In this document: one piece after another, positions 8,069 to 15,933 of the stretch | Numbering within the stretch: the first letter of the stretch is position 1 | How the letters are laid out: each line of letters starts with the position of its first letter | Origin: Gemmatimonadota bacterium | GTDB taxonomy: Bacteria; Gemmatimonadota; Gemmatimonadetes; Longimicrobiales; Longimicrobiaceae | Direction: 5' to 3' | Assembly: GCA_028287185.1 (NCBI GenBank) | Contig: JAQBQD010000167.1 | Span: forward strand, 1-33,254 | DNA: 33,254 nt | Program-made: the position numbers and the translations under genes | The notes under the pieces: model-generated | What the model saw: only the letters and a program-made list of their open reading frames with translations | What the model was told of the DNA's origin: nothing | The model's database searches: none

Positions 8069-9016
8069 CTAGAGGATGTCGTACAACGCCCGACGGCTGA
8101 TCCCGAGCAGGCGCGCGGCCTCCACCTTGCTGCCGTGGGTGCGGCGCAGTGCCTCCGCGGCGTAGAACTTCCTCAGCCGCCGCATCGCAGCGGTCAGGTC
8201 CAGGTTGGACTCCAGGGGCACCATCTCGAGCTCCGGCGCCTCGTCTCCGGTAAGCTCCGGGGGAAGGTGGTGCGGGAGGAGCTCGCTGTCGTCGGGCGAG
8301 GCGAGGACGACCGCACGCATTATGACGTTCTCCAGCTCGCGAACGTTGCCCGGCCAGTCGTACGCCGTCATGAGCTCGAGCGCGGCGGGGCCGATGTGGT
8401 GCAGGTTCGGCCGCACCGTCCGCGCGAAGACGGAGAGGAAGTGCACGACGAGGGCGGGGATGTCCTCCTTCCGCTCACGGAGGGGTGGCAGCTCGATCTC
8501 GACGACGCGGAGCCGGTAGTAGAGGTCCTCGCGCAGGATGTCGCTCGAGACGGCGAGCTTCGCGTTCCGGTTCGAGGCGGCGATGACGCGGGTGTCGACT
8601 TCGCGGTCGGTGGAGCCGCCCACCCGGCGTACCCTCGACTCCTGCAGCACCCGCAGGAGCTTGGCCTGGATATGCGGGCGGATCTCCGTCACCTCGTCGA
8701 GGAGGAGCGTGCCGGTGTGGGCTTGCTCGAAGCAGCCGGGGCGCGCGAACAGCGCGCCCGTGAAGGCTCCTCTCTCGTGCCCGAACAGCTCGGACTCGAC
8801 GACGCCCTCCGTCAGCGCGGCGCAGTTGATCGCCACGAACGGCCGGCTGGCCCGCAGAGAGTTGCAGTGGATGAGGCGCGCAACGACCTCCTTCCCCGTG
8901 CCGCTCTCGCCCGTGACGAGCACCCTGACGTCCGTCTGCGCCACCTGCAGGATGAGCTTCCAGGTGCGGCGAATCGTCGGTGAGTCTCCGACCAGATGCG
9001 CTGTCTTCATCACCAT
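8069..9016 (-). CDS. Sigma-54-dependent transcriptional activator without a sensory domain
   Basis: This is a 315-residue AAA+ enhancer-binding protein. Visible elements in order are Walker A GESGTGKE (36-43), the sigma-54 contact loop GAFTGA (83-88), Walker B LLLDEV (104-109), [14 protein letters not shown] (221-228), and a C-terminal Fis-type HTH (about 285-315, [21 protein letters not shown]), ending just after the recognition helix. There is no receiver, GAF or PAS domain, as in PspF. It is therefore either constitutively active or controlled by a partner protein. ATG 9016 and ATG 9010 are both possible; neither has a good ribosome binding site. It is transcribed toward the NRPS operon, with the candidate enhancers just past its stop codon, so it is the best candidate for the operon's activator. 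Confidence 0.93.
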   Translation of the reverse strand: MVMKTAHLVGDSPTIRRTWKLILQVAQTDVRVLVTGESGTGKEVVARLIHCNSLRASRPFVAINCAALTEGVVESELFGHERGAFTGALFARPGCFEQAHTGTLLLDEVTEIRPHIQAKLLRVLQESRVRRVGGSTDREVDTRVIAASNRNAKLAVSSDILREDLYYRLRVVEIELPPLRERKEDIPALVVHFLSVFARTVRPNLHHIGPAALELMTAYDWPGNVRELENVIMRAVVLASPDDSELLPHHLPPELTGDEAPELEMVPLESNLDLTAAMRRLRKFYAAEALRRTHGSKVEAARLLGISRRALYDIL

Positions 9017-10349
9017 TGGAGTTGGGTTGACCTCCCCGCCGCGGCGCCTCTACCGATCGCCTGGGGTGCTGCCCGGAGCGGGCTCCCGGCTCGGCGGCTC
9101 GCTCCATGACCCCGGGCGTGGTTCGCCACGGCTATCGCTGGGGAACGACTCCGGGCGCGCGCCTGCTCACGTCCACCTCAGGCCCTGGCGAACGAGACCG
9201 GTGGCTGCGAGCACACAGCTCCGGCCCCGCTGCTCGATGCCCCCATCCTGTCCACGCCCTGGAGGCCAATCCCGGGACGTTTGCGAGTGCGCGTGATCGA
9301 TCATGGTTTCGGTTCACGGTCATCCGTGGACAAGGGGATGAGCGGGGCCGGTCGTCGACGATCGATCGTTCCTAATGCGCCTAATGTCGATCACAAATTC
9401 CGGTTCGATGCGAGCCGACGGGCCCCGGTCCGCCGACACCCTCGTCAACAGCTCCCCGCGCCACCCGGCCGTCGGAATCCCTCGCGAGTGACGGCAGCAA
9501 GACAGAACGAGGCCTGCGGAAGGCCGACGTCCGTGGCCTGGACCAGCGGGCGTTACCGTGAAAGAGAATCGGCCTCTTCTGCATGACCTCCTGCGGATCG
9601 GAGAACGTCCGATGCAGTAGGCCTAGAAGTTGCCTCCCGGCGAGGGAGCGAGGCAAGGCGGGAGAAGAGAGAAGGCGAGTGGAGAAGGATGAGCGTCCGG
9701 ACTCCGGGCGGCCGGAGCCGGCCACGTACATTCACGCGCTGGCAGGATCTGGCGCCGCACGGCCATCGTGTTCTCCTCAAGATCAGGTTTCTTCCCGGGC
9801 CGGGCTCGGAGGAGGCAATCGATACATCTCCACGTGGGAACGTTTCCGAGGCACGCATTCGACGTACAATTTCAGACGCTCTCTCCCGAACCTGCGGACT
9901 CCGAAAATGCGTAAGAAGTCGGGACCTGTCAACGGTGACGGGTGAAGCCGAGGTTTCCGCGAGTTTGGGACGACTGGAGATCCGGTGTGGCCGTGTGGGC
10001 GCCGTCACGCCGCGAGCACGCGTGCCCCACGGGCGAGTGAAGCCGCCCAGCGGTGGACCGGGTGCTTCGGTGGTCTTCAGCGGCTTCCGCGCGCCGCGGT
10101 CTGGCCATTTCCCAGGGCGGAGCGATGGCGGCCCGAATCTCCTGGCAATCGCGTAGCTGGCGCGTGAGAGGGAGCGGAGCGGCATCCGCTGCGCCGCATG
10201 GATCCAGGCATGCAGTCCCAGGACAAGAGATACAACGTCCACGAGCCCACCGCACTCTTCCGATCGTCGCATAACGACCTCGGTGGAATCAAACGTTTAC
10301 TCAGCCCGACGGACGCGGCTCTGACACTGGTCTTGGTCGAAGGGGTAGA
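9017..10349. other. About 1.3 kb without a recognisable gene
   Basis: Open frames exist on both strands but none shows a domain, a good ribosome binding site or protein-like composition. A short direct repeat CCTAATG lies at 9371-9377 and 9380-9386. I see no RNA gene. The promoter of the sigma-54 activator should be in the first few hundred bases, but I could not pick out a clear one. The stretch may be chromosomal DNA downstream of the original tRNA-Val gene. Confidence 0.5.
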
Positions 10350-10391
10350 AAAAATGAAGGCCCCGTCAACGGAAACCGTTGCGGGGCCTTC
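10350..10391 (-). terminator. Intrinsic terminator downstream of the tRNA-Val remnant
   Basis: On the minus strand a long hairpin (GAAGGCCCCG with CGGGGCCTTC, extended by CAACGG/CCGTTG, loop TTT, one bulged base) is followed by A and a run of six T residues. It begins 12 nt beyond the 3' end of the tRNA fragment, as expected for the tRNA's own terminator. Confidence 0.88.
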
Positions 10392-10402
10392 ACTTCCATC
10401 AG

Positions 10403-10449
10403 TGGTCGATCAGGGACTCGAACCCCGGACCTCTCGCATGTGAGGCGAG
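10403..10449 (-). tRNA. 3' fragment of tRNA-Val(CAC), probable island attachment site
   Basis: The minus strand carries tRNA positions 27 to 73. These are an anticodon stem CTCGC/GCGAG with loop CTCACAT (anticodon CAC at 10440-10442), variable bases AGGTC, a T arm CGGGG-TTCGAGT-CCCTG, a seven-base 3' acceptor strand ATCGACC, and discriminator A at 10403. CCA is not encoded. The D arm and 5' acceptor strand, which should lie at about 10450-10476, are absent, so this cannot be a working tRNA gene. Integrases that use tRNA genes leave such a 3' segment at one end of the inserted element. The orientation places the element on the right-hand side. The intact copy would be expected beyond the right edge of the window. 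Confidence 0.8.
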
Positions 10450-10475
10450 TTACCGGCCTTCACCCTGGCGCCCGC

Positions 10476-10502
10476 CAGCGCTGAAACCCGCATCAGCGCT
10501 GA
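10476..10502. repeat. Direct repeat CAGCGCTGA, 18-bp period
   Basis: The word CAGCGCTGA occurs at 10476-10484 and 10494-10502, 27 bp inside the tRNA fragment. Short direct repeats flanking a tRNA core are typical of integrase arm-type sites. That role is inferred. Confidence 0.5.
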
Positions 10503-10550
10503 GAAACGCCTTGGGTGCGCTGGCCAGCGCCAGCGGCCGCGGATGCCCGG

Positions 10551-10572
10551 CTGGCACTATTCCTGGCACTAT
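10551..10572. repeat. Direct repeat CTGGCACTAT, 12-bp period
   Basis: CTGGCACTAT occurs at 10551-10560 and 10563-10572, separated by TC. Like the pair at 10476-10502, it may be an integrase arm site or another protein-binding site near the element end. Confidence 0.55.
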
Positions 10573-10892
10573 GGATTTCGCAATTCGCTCAGACGTACCA
10601 CTCAGTTCCAGAAACGTGGACCACTCTAGCGACGCCGCTCATGCGTGAGACACATCTACCGGCCGGTCGTACGGGAGGGCAAGACGGTTCGCATGCACTG
10701 ATCGGATTCTATGCCTCAAAGCTCACGCTCACGCTCGATCGATCAGTACGACGCAAATTTATACTCAGGTCGGAGAGGCAAGCCAGCGGCGCATGCTGCT
10801 TCGCCACCATCCAAGACAGCATGTTCCGGTCTGAGGGATGGCGCCTCTTTCCGACAATTATCTGGCGGCTATATTAGCACAAGCTGCGGGGA

Positions 10893-10930
10893 TCCACCCA
10901 CTCACCAACGGTTGATAATAGGAAATTATG
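10893..10930 (+). repeat. Inverted repeat family 1, left copy (includes a start codon)
   Basis: TGATAATAGGAAATTATG (10913-10930) is repeated exactly in inverse orientation at 15736-15753. Upstream of it, TCCACC and ACCAA are also shared with the other copy, with a 5-nt insertion here, so the imperfect repeat extends to 10893. The core has the form ATAA-TAGGAAA-TTAT. The last three bases are the ATG of the glycosyltransferase, and AGGAA is its ribosome binding site. Confidence 0.85.
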
Positions 10931-12022
10931 AGCAGCGTCTCAATTGTCATTCCGTTCCACAGTAATATCAACTACCTATTCAGCTGCCTTGCCTCCCTCG
11001 AACCGGGATTGAGCGACGACGACGAAATCATCGTGGTGGTGAACGACGATCTTCTCGACGAATCCCTTGGATTCGAGGCGTATCCTCGCGTGAAACCGAT
11101 CTATTTCACGGAAGTTCTGGGCTACTCAAAGGCCTGCAACATCGGCGCGCGGAGCGCGCGAGGTGACTTCCTGTTCTTCTGCGACACTGACACCCTCACG
11201 GTGACGCCACACGCACTGAATGCGCACCGGGCCGAGTTCCACACGGCGCGCGACGTGGGAGCCACCAGTTCGCTGCTTCTCTCGCCCGCCACCGCGCACG
11301 TCCACGACTTCGGCCTTGGATGGAGCGGGCACAACATCATCCACCCCTTCCGCTTCGCACATCCTTCCGACCCGCGCGTCCGAACCTCGCGCTACGTGCA
11401 GATGGCGTGCTCGGCGCACATGATGACACCGCGCAGCGTCTTCCTTCAGCTCGGCGGATTCGACGAAGGGCTCCGGCACTACTACCAGGACACGGATTAC
11501 TGCGTTCGGCTGAAAGACCTCAGTCTGGGTGTCCGCGTGGTCCCTGCGGCGCGCGCATTCCATCGCGGGTCGTCCGCCTCGATCAACCGTGCCGCCTTCA
11601 GGGCGGATGATCGTGCGGTTTTCACAGCAAAAAACCTGAAGCGGCTCCGGCGCGACTACGAGGACTACCTTGAAGAGAGTTTGGGCGCTTGGTCGCCCGA
11701 TGCAGCGCGCCGTGCTTTCTACAACGTGGCGATTCTCTCTACTATCTACGATCCGCAACAGATTTTGGAGCCGATCTCCAGAAGGGTCGACTTGCGCCCC
11801 TACTGCAGCCGTCGCATGCCGGAACGGGACCTTCCTCGAGTTGACCTGTTCGATGAATTGGGGCGTTCCGCCGCGTTGTTGCCGGACCCGTTCCTGTTCG
11901 TCGTGGATCGAGTGTCGGCCCTTCCCTTCAACGCGATCTGGCACCACCTGCGCGGCGAGCGAGGTGACGTGGCGGTTGATCGCAATGGCGAGTTCCGACC
12001 CACCCGCGAACTGTTCCTTTAA
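10928..12022 (+). CDS. Family 2 glycosyltransferase
   Basis: This 364-residue GT-A enzyme starts with the family pattern VSIVIPFHSNINYLFSCLASL. The nucleotide/metal motif DTD sits at 86-88 (FFCDTDTL), and GGFDEGLRHYYQDTDYCVRL follows further on, the acceptor-side motif of GT2 enzymes. The C-terminal 100 residues are unassigned. No membrane helix is seen, so it is probably cytosolic, transferring a sugar to a surface polysaccharide, lipid or protein; the substrate cannot be told. GC is lower than in the NRPS region, suggesting transfer. The ATG lies inside the left copy of repeat family 1. The gene converges on the STAND-nuclease gene with 233 bp between their stops. Confidence 0.88.
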   Translation: MSSVSIVIPFHSNINYLFSCLASLEPGLSDDDEIIVVVNDDLLDESLGFEAYPRVKPIYFTEVLGYSKACNIGARSARGDFLFFCDTDTLTVTPHALNAHRAEFHTARDVGATSSLLLSPATAHVHDFGLGWSGHNIIHPFRFAHPSDPRVRTSRYVQMACSAHMMTPRSVFLQLGGFDEGLRHYYQDTDYCVRLKDLSLGVRVVPAARAFHRGSSASINRAAFRADDRAVFTAKNLKRLRRDYEDYLEESLGAWSPDAARRAFYNVAILSTIYDPQQILEPISRRVDLRPYCSRRMPERDLPRVDLFDELGRSAALLPDPFLFVVDRVSALPFNAIWHHLRGERGDVAVDRNGEFRPTRELFL

Positions 12023-12241
12023 ACGCGATTCATCCTGGGTCTCCGCTTCGGACCCGAAGCGCGTGGTGGTAATCGCGGGCGGTACCCTGTACGTGGCGAG
12101 AGAGCAGTTCGCGCCGCGCAAGCACGAGTATGGGCCGGTCAGCGATACATCAGCCGGCGCTACCGGCGTCGGACTCTCACCCGCACATCTACTGTAGGGC
12201 GGAGATGTTGACGATGTAGTTTGCCCATGACACGGTGATTT

Positions 12242-12258
12242 TAAGCGCGGCGCGCTTA
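12242..12258. terminator. Small hairpin at the end of the STAND-nuclease gene
   Basis: TAAGCGC-GGC-GCGCTTA forms a 7-bp stem that includes the TAA stop codon of the minus-strand gene. It lacks a T-run on the proper side for either strand, so termination is uncertain. It may simply separate two convergent transcripts. Confidence 0.3.
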
Positions 12259-15200
12259 GAATAGCACGAGCGTGAGTGGCGGAAGTGACTCCCTGTCCAC
12301 GCTGCAGTAGGCGCTCTTGCCCCACTCGCGCACGTAGATCTCGAAAGCCGGCTCGGGGAGTTGAACGACAGCGCGGCACTCCGCCGCCACGTACGGGTGG
12401 TTCATCAAGTCGGGAATCGCCCGGTGTATCGAAAGCCCGTTCCGCCGCGCGCACACCGCAATGTCAATGGGAACCTCCGCGCGCTGGTAAAGAATCCGGC
12501 CATCTGGGTCGCACGCGCCGATCGTCTCCAACGCCTGGCGGAACAGGTCGTCGGCCGTCGCGGGCTTTCCCGCCAGAATCGCAGCTTTCCCCGCAAGGTA
12601 GGGGAGGGCCCAAGCGTCACGGTTGGCTCCGTACACGTTGATGGTGTCCTGCGCGCGCCAGATTGCGGCGAGCACGTCATCGTACGAAGCGTGTCCCGCG
12701 TGGAACGCCAGCAGTCGTCCCGCGGCGGCCAGCAACCCCAGCCTCGCGCCCCAGAAACCGTTACGCCTGCCGTCGGCGAACTGGACTCCCCGTTCCGCAT
12801 CGAGCGTGAGAGACTGCCAGTCCGCGTTGCGCAGGTGGATGCGGGCGCGATTGACGAAGCTGCGGACGGGCACGGGATCGCTCATGTTCCAGCGTTCCTC
12901 GGCTTGGTCGAACAACGCAAGCGCGGAGGAGTACATCCGCACGCCTTCGTCTATCGAAACGGCTTGTCGCAGACTGATGTTGATCCCTGCCATGTTGGAC
13001 AGCAACTCAATCTCCAACCACCGGTCCCCCTCGCTCCGGGCGATGGAGAGCGCCTGTTGGCCAATCTCCAGCGCCTCGTGTTGCGAGCCGAACGACTTCA
13101 GCAGCGATGCCTTGCGGTCCAGCAGCGAGCCCAGGGCGATCCGCAGGTCGCGGTCGGACTCGAAGCGCGACCGGTCCAGCTTGCGGATGGCGTCCTCAAC
13201 CAGATCCCGGGCGGCCGAATCATCGGCCACCGAGAGCGCGGCGTTGACGTGCTGACGATTGAACTCGAATAGCGCCCTTCCTGAAAGCCGAGTCGCGGGC
13301 GTGGACACCACCTTCTCCATGAAACACCTGTGGATCAGGTCGTATCCAGAACGCATCGACTTCATCGCCTGCATAACGCTGCAGGCCTTTATGAACACCC
13401 GCAACGAGGTCTCATCCAGCCGGTGGTCATCAGCGACCAACTCATCCACGAGGAGAGACAGGAAGCGCTCGAAGAACTCGTGTGTCGCGCCGCGCTCTAG
13501 GAATAGCGCGCAGGTGCGCTTTAGCAGTGCCCGCCGGTTAGCGCCCGCGTGAACGCTTAAGATGAAGAACGACTCGAACCGGTTCTCAGCCAGCCTTAAG
13601 CGCTTCAATCCCGCGGCCAGGGCGGCAGCATCACTAGTCGCGATACTGTCGAACCGTTTCTGGAAATACCGGAAGATTCGCTGATGCACGAAGCGCAGGT
13701 CCCCGAACCCGCCCTCGGCAAGGATCCCGACGTGGACGAGCCGGTCGAGCGCCGGTCCCCGAACGTCGCAAGCCGCGTACTGCCGGCGGGACGCGGGACC
13801 TAGGTAGCAGGCCGCGCACGTAGCGTTGGCGATCTCGACACCTGACGGGTGCGCGGAGTCCCGCGTGTGACCCCGGTCCGAGGCTTCCTTCACCTCGTGC
13901 CACCGGCGATCCATCAGAGCCTCCAGATCTGGAGGGACCTGGACCAGCAACGCGGCAAGCGCCGAGTCGTCAGAATCACCGACGACGAGAAGCCCGTTGC
14001 GGAGGCGGAGCACTCCCTTGTCGCGGAGCCATCGCAGCGTCTCCCACATGTGCAGCGGATTCCGAGGTACAAACCGCCTGAACGCCTGCATCGTCTGCGG
14101 ATACGCGGCGGGCGCGAGTAAGGCGCTGTCACTCGCCGCGACCGCCCGGTGGAAGAACTCGTCTGCCTCTATGTCTGAGAACGCCGGCAGTTCCCGGCGC
14201 TTGACCGTGGCTTCGGAGGTGAAGCTCTCGGCTACCGCGGTCAAGCGCCGGCGCAGCATCTCCGCTCCGCTCCCATCCACCCGGAGGTCGGTATTGAACG
14301 CAAGGATCAGCACAACGTTCGGGACTTCGGAGCCTTTCAGCCGAGTGAGCAGAGCATCGAGCGTGGACGCGGCATCGTCGTCAAAATTCTGGACGTTGTC
14401 GACGATCAGCGCCGTCTTCCGTCCCGCCATAGATTGCAGCAGGACGTCCGCCACCATGCTGGGCTGCCGACGCTCCGGGCAATCGGTGGCGAAGATCATC
14501 CGTGTCACGAGATCGTTATCGGCAGCTGTTGCGCCACCCGGGAGTCCTTCCGCCGCCTCGGATATCAGCGGAAGATTGTTGATCTGGGCCAGCAACCTGC
14601 GCAGCACCTCCTCCGATTTCTGCGGTTCGTAGAACTCCTTGTCGATCGAGTGCACGTCGAACCCGGCGGTTGCGAACTCGCCAGCAATCTCCTGTAGCAG
14701 CCTGGTCTTTCCTATGCCGCTCCCACCCTCTACCTGGAGCACCCAGGAACGCCGGCGGCTCCGTGCAGCCTCTCGGCACTCGCGGACGATCTCATTGTTC
14801 ATCCGGCCCACTAAACCGATGCGGTACAGCGGCGAAACGGACGCGCGCCCGAGCGACACGCGCTGCTTGCCGAATCCAGTGTCGATCTCGAGGTGCGGTA
14901 GGTACGCGCCTTTTGCGGGATCGGCTCCCCGGAAGAATGCGGTAGTCTGGCGGATCTCACCGACGCCCAGATTGAACGACGGCGCCACTTCCGATTCCTG
15001 GTCGCAGAACCATTCGAGCTTGAACGGAGAGCTCGCGCCCTTCCGCCACGGTACAAGCCTCGCGCGAACGCCGCGCGCGGCGTGCAGCCCTTCGTTGACG
15101 ATGGCAAGGTCGACTCTGAGCAGTTCTCCCACTCCGATGGTGGGCACCTGCGACTCGTCGGTGCTGGAAAGGTCCATGTAGGTGCTAGCCCGCGCTCCCC

Positions 15201-15738
15201 AAGTTGCTCCGCGGGGATATACCGTGACGTCGGGGGTCCGGCTGGTGAAAACGCGCACACCGGCCCCGTCTCCGCCCACCAGTTGCTCCGATGGAAAGAA
15301 CCGGCTCGCAATCTCCTGGTTTGCGATGATCACGCGGTCCAGGGTATCGCCGTCCAAGGTGATGATGCGCTTGCCCGTCCTGCGCTGGAACTGCGCGAGA
15401 TAGCGCTTGGATCTCGGGTGGATTTTGCTTCGGGAGACAAAGACGACCGCTTCCGGCTCACCGATCAAGGCCATGAACAGTGTCGGGCTGACCACATGGT
15501 AAGTCAGCGTCTTTGCGTACGCTTTGCTTTCAGCCCAGATCGTCTGGTTTCGGAGTTGTAGGACGAAGTCCTTGTTCCCATCATACGAACGCGCTGTAGG
15601 CTGCCAGTCGCCGCCGAACTCGGCGGTAAGAATGGCTAAGGAGAGTTTCTCGAAGTGGTCTCCGTCGTAATTGCCCGTTGGGCTCGTGAAGTGCCTACGC
15701 CAAACGGCGTCAGAAATCGATCGCTTGGACGTACGCAT
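12256..15738 (-). CDS. Nuclease-STAND NTPase-repeat protein, candidate antiviral defence protein
   Basis: This 1160-residue multidomain protein begins with a PD-(D/E)xK nuclease-like domain (about 10-150): helix HFEKLSLAIL, then GNKD (D57) and ESK (E70, K72), as in Mrr-type enzymes. Residues 165-300 are beta-rich, with VGELLRVDLAIVNEGLHAAR resembling a CARDB/Ig-like sandwich. An NTPase follows with Walker A GGSGIGKT (338-345) and Walker B ALIVDNV (443-449), then a long helical C-terminus (about 700-1160) of TPR-like repeats. Effector, STAND ATPase and sensor repeats in that order match antiviral Avs/NLR-like proteins: ligand binding drives oligomerisation and DNA cleavage. The ATG lies inside the right copy of repeat family 1, with a second Shine-Dalgarno AAGGAGGTGA 15 nt upstream. 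Defence is inferred; the specific family was not identified. Confidence 0.85.
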   Translation of the reverse strand: MRTSKRSISDAVWRRHFTSPTGNYDGDHFEKLSLAILTAEFGGDWQPTARSYDGNKDFVLQLRNQTIWAESKAYAKTLTYHVVSPTLFMALIGEPEAVVFVSRSKIHPRSKRYLAQFQRRTGKRIITLDGDTLDRVIIANQEIASRFFPSEQLVGGDGAGVRVFTSRTPDVTVYPRGATWGARASTYMDLSSTDESQVPTIGVGELLRVDLAIVNEGLHAARGVRARLVPWRKGASSPFKLEWFCDQESEVAPSFNLGVGEIRQTTAFFRGADPAKGAYLPHLEIDTGFGKQRVSLGRASVSPLYRIGLVGRMNNEIVRECREAARSRRRSWVLQVEGGSGIGKTRLLQEIAGEFATAGFDVHSIDKEFYEPQKSEEVLRRLLAQINNLPLISEAAEGLPGGATAADNDLVTRMIFATDCPERRQPSMVADVLLQSMAGRKTALIVDNVQNFDDDAASTLDALLTRLKGSEVPNVVLILAFNTDLRVDGSGAEMLRRRLTAVAESFTSEATVKRRELPAFSDIEADEFFHRAVAASDSALLAPAAYPQTMQAFRRFVPRNPLHMWETLRWLRDKGVLRLRNGLLVVGDSDDSALAALLVQVPPDLEALMDRRWHEVKEASDRGHTRDSAHPSGVEIANATCAACYLGPASRRQYAACDVRGPALDRLVHVGILAEGGFGDLRFVHQRIFRYFQKRFDSIATSDAAALAAGLKRLRLAENRFESFFILSVHAGANRRALLKRTCALFLERGATHEFFERFLSLLVDELVADDHRLDETSLRVFIKACSVMQAMKSMRSGYDLIHRCFMEKVVSTPATRLSGRALFEFNRQHVNAALSVADDSAARDLVEDAIRKLDRSRFESDRDLRIALGSLLDRKASLLKSFGSQHEALEIGQQALSIARSEGDRWLEIELLSNMAGINISLRQAVSIDEGVRMYSSALALFDQAEERWNMSDPVPVRSFVNRARIHLRNADWQSLTLDAERGVQFADGRRNGFWGARLGLLAAAGRLLAFHAGHASYDDVLAAIWRAQDTINVYGANRDAWALPYLAGKAAILAGKPATADDLFRQALETIGACDPDGRILYQRAEVPIDIAVCARRNGLSIHRAIPDLMNHPYVAAECRAVVQLPEPAFEIYVREWGKSAYCSVDRESLPPLTLVLF

Positions 15739-15769
15739 AATTTCCTATTATCACCTCCTTGGTGGTGGA
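15736..15769 (-). repeat. Inverted repeat family 1, right copy (includes a start codon)
   Basis: This is the exact 18-bp reverse complement of 10913-10930, at 15736-15753, ending in the ATG of the STAND-nuclease gene. Reading on the minus strand, it is preceded by GGAGG, ACCAA and TCCACC; the last two words also precede the left copy. The two copies bound a 4.84-kb segment. The shared part holds a complete ribosome binding site and start codon. Confidence 0.85.
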
Positions 15770-15789
15770 CCAGATCGCATACGAGTTCA

Positions 15790-15840
15790 CAACTGAACGA
15801 GGGAGAGGCCGACGCGCACGGCCTCTCCCTCGTTCAGTTG
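15790..15840. repeat. Perfect 22-bp inverted repeat with a 7-base loop
   Basis: The arms 15790-15811 and 15819-15840 are perfectly complementary over 22 bp, with loop ACGCGCA. It lies in the 150-bp gap between the two repeat-bounded segments, upstream of two divergent genes. No T-run follows on either strand, so it is not a standard terminator. It could insulate divergent transcripts, bind a protein, or be a small mobile or recombination element. Confidence 0.9.
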
Positions 15841-15906
15841 ATAGCTCCGCCCGGAATTCCCTTCCGCGTAGACCGGTCGATCCCTACATCACTTTTTTCA
15901 GAGGAG

Positions 15907-15924
15907 CCGATAACTACTGATTAT
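15907..15924 (+). repeat. Inverted repeat family 2, left copy
   Basis: CCGATAACTACTGATTAT is repeated exactly in inverse orientation at 17570-17587. The core ATAA-CTACTGA-TTAT has the same arms and the same 7-bp spacer length as family 1, but a different spacer sequence. It lies 9 nt upstream of the ATG of the membrane-protein gene. Confidence 0.85.
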
Positions 15925-15933
15925 CCAAGCAGA

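Larger units (their letters stand above)
10450..10892. other. Island end region with direct repeats, no gene
   Basis: About 440 bp between the tRNA fragment and the first island gene carry no convincing coding sequence. Two pairs of short direct repeats lie close to the tRNA fragment and are listed separately. The stretch before 10893 is more AT-rich than the left flank and should contain the promoter of the glycosyltransferase gene, but no clear -35/-10 pair could be fixed. Confidence 0.5.

Noticed and set aside
9553..10272. Minus-strand open frame of 239 codons in the gap left of the tRNA remnant
   Set aside because: It is Arg/Ser/Pro-rich with no motif and no ribosome binding site, and competing frames of similar length exist on the other strand.
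10403..10476. Complete tRNA-Val gene
   Set aside because: The D arm and 5' acceptor strand are absent upstream of the anticodon stem. Only positions 27-73 can be folded.
10551..10572. Sigma-54 promoter at the TGGCAC repeats
   Set aside because: The GG to GC spacing is not 10 nt in either copy, so the -24/-12 rule fails.
10913..15753. Classical transposon with 18-bp terminal inverted repeats
   Set aside because: No transposase lies inside, and no target-site duplication is visible outside the repeats. The repeats also carry functional start codons. The same holds for 15907-17587.
15655..15933. Upstream extension of the membrane-protein gene
   Set aside because: It would be antisense to the start of the STAND-nuclease gene and read through the perfect hairpin. 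The sequence is not protein-like before 15934.
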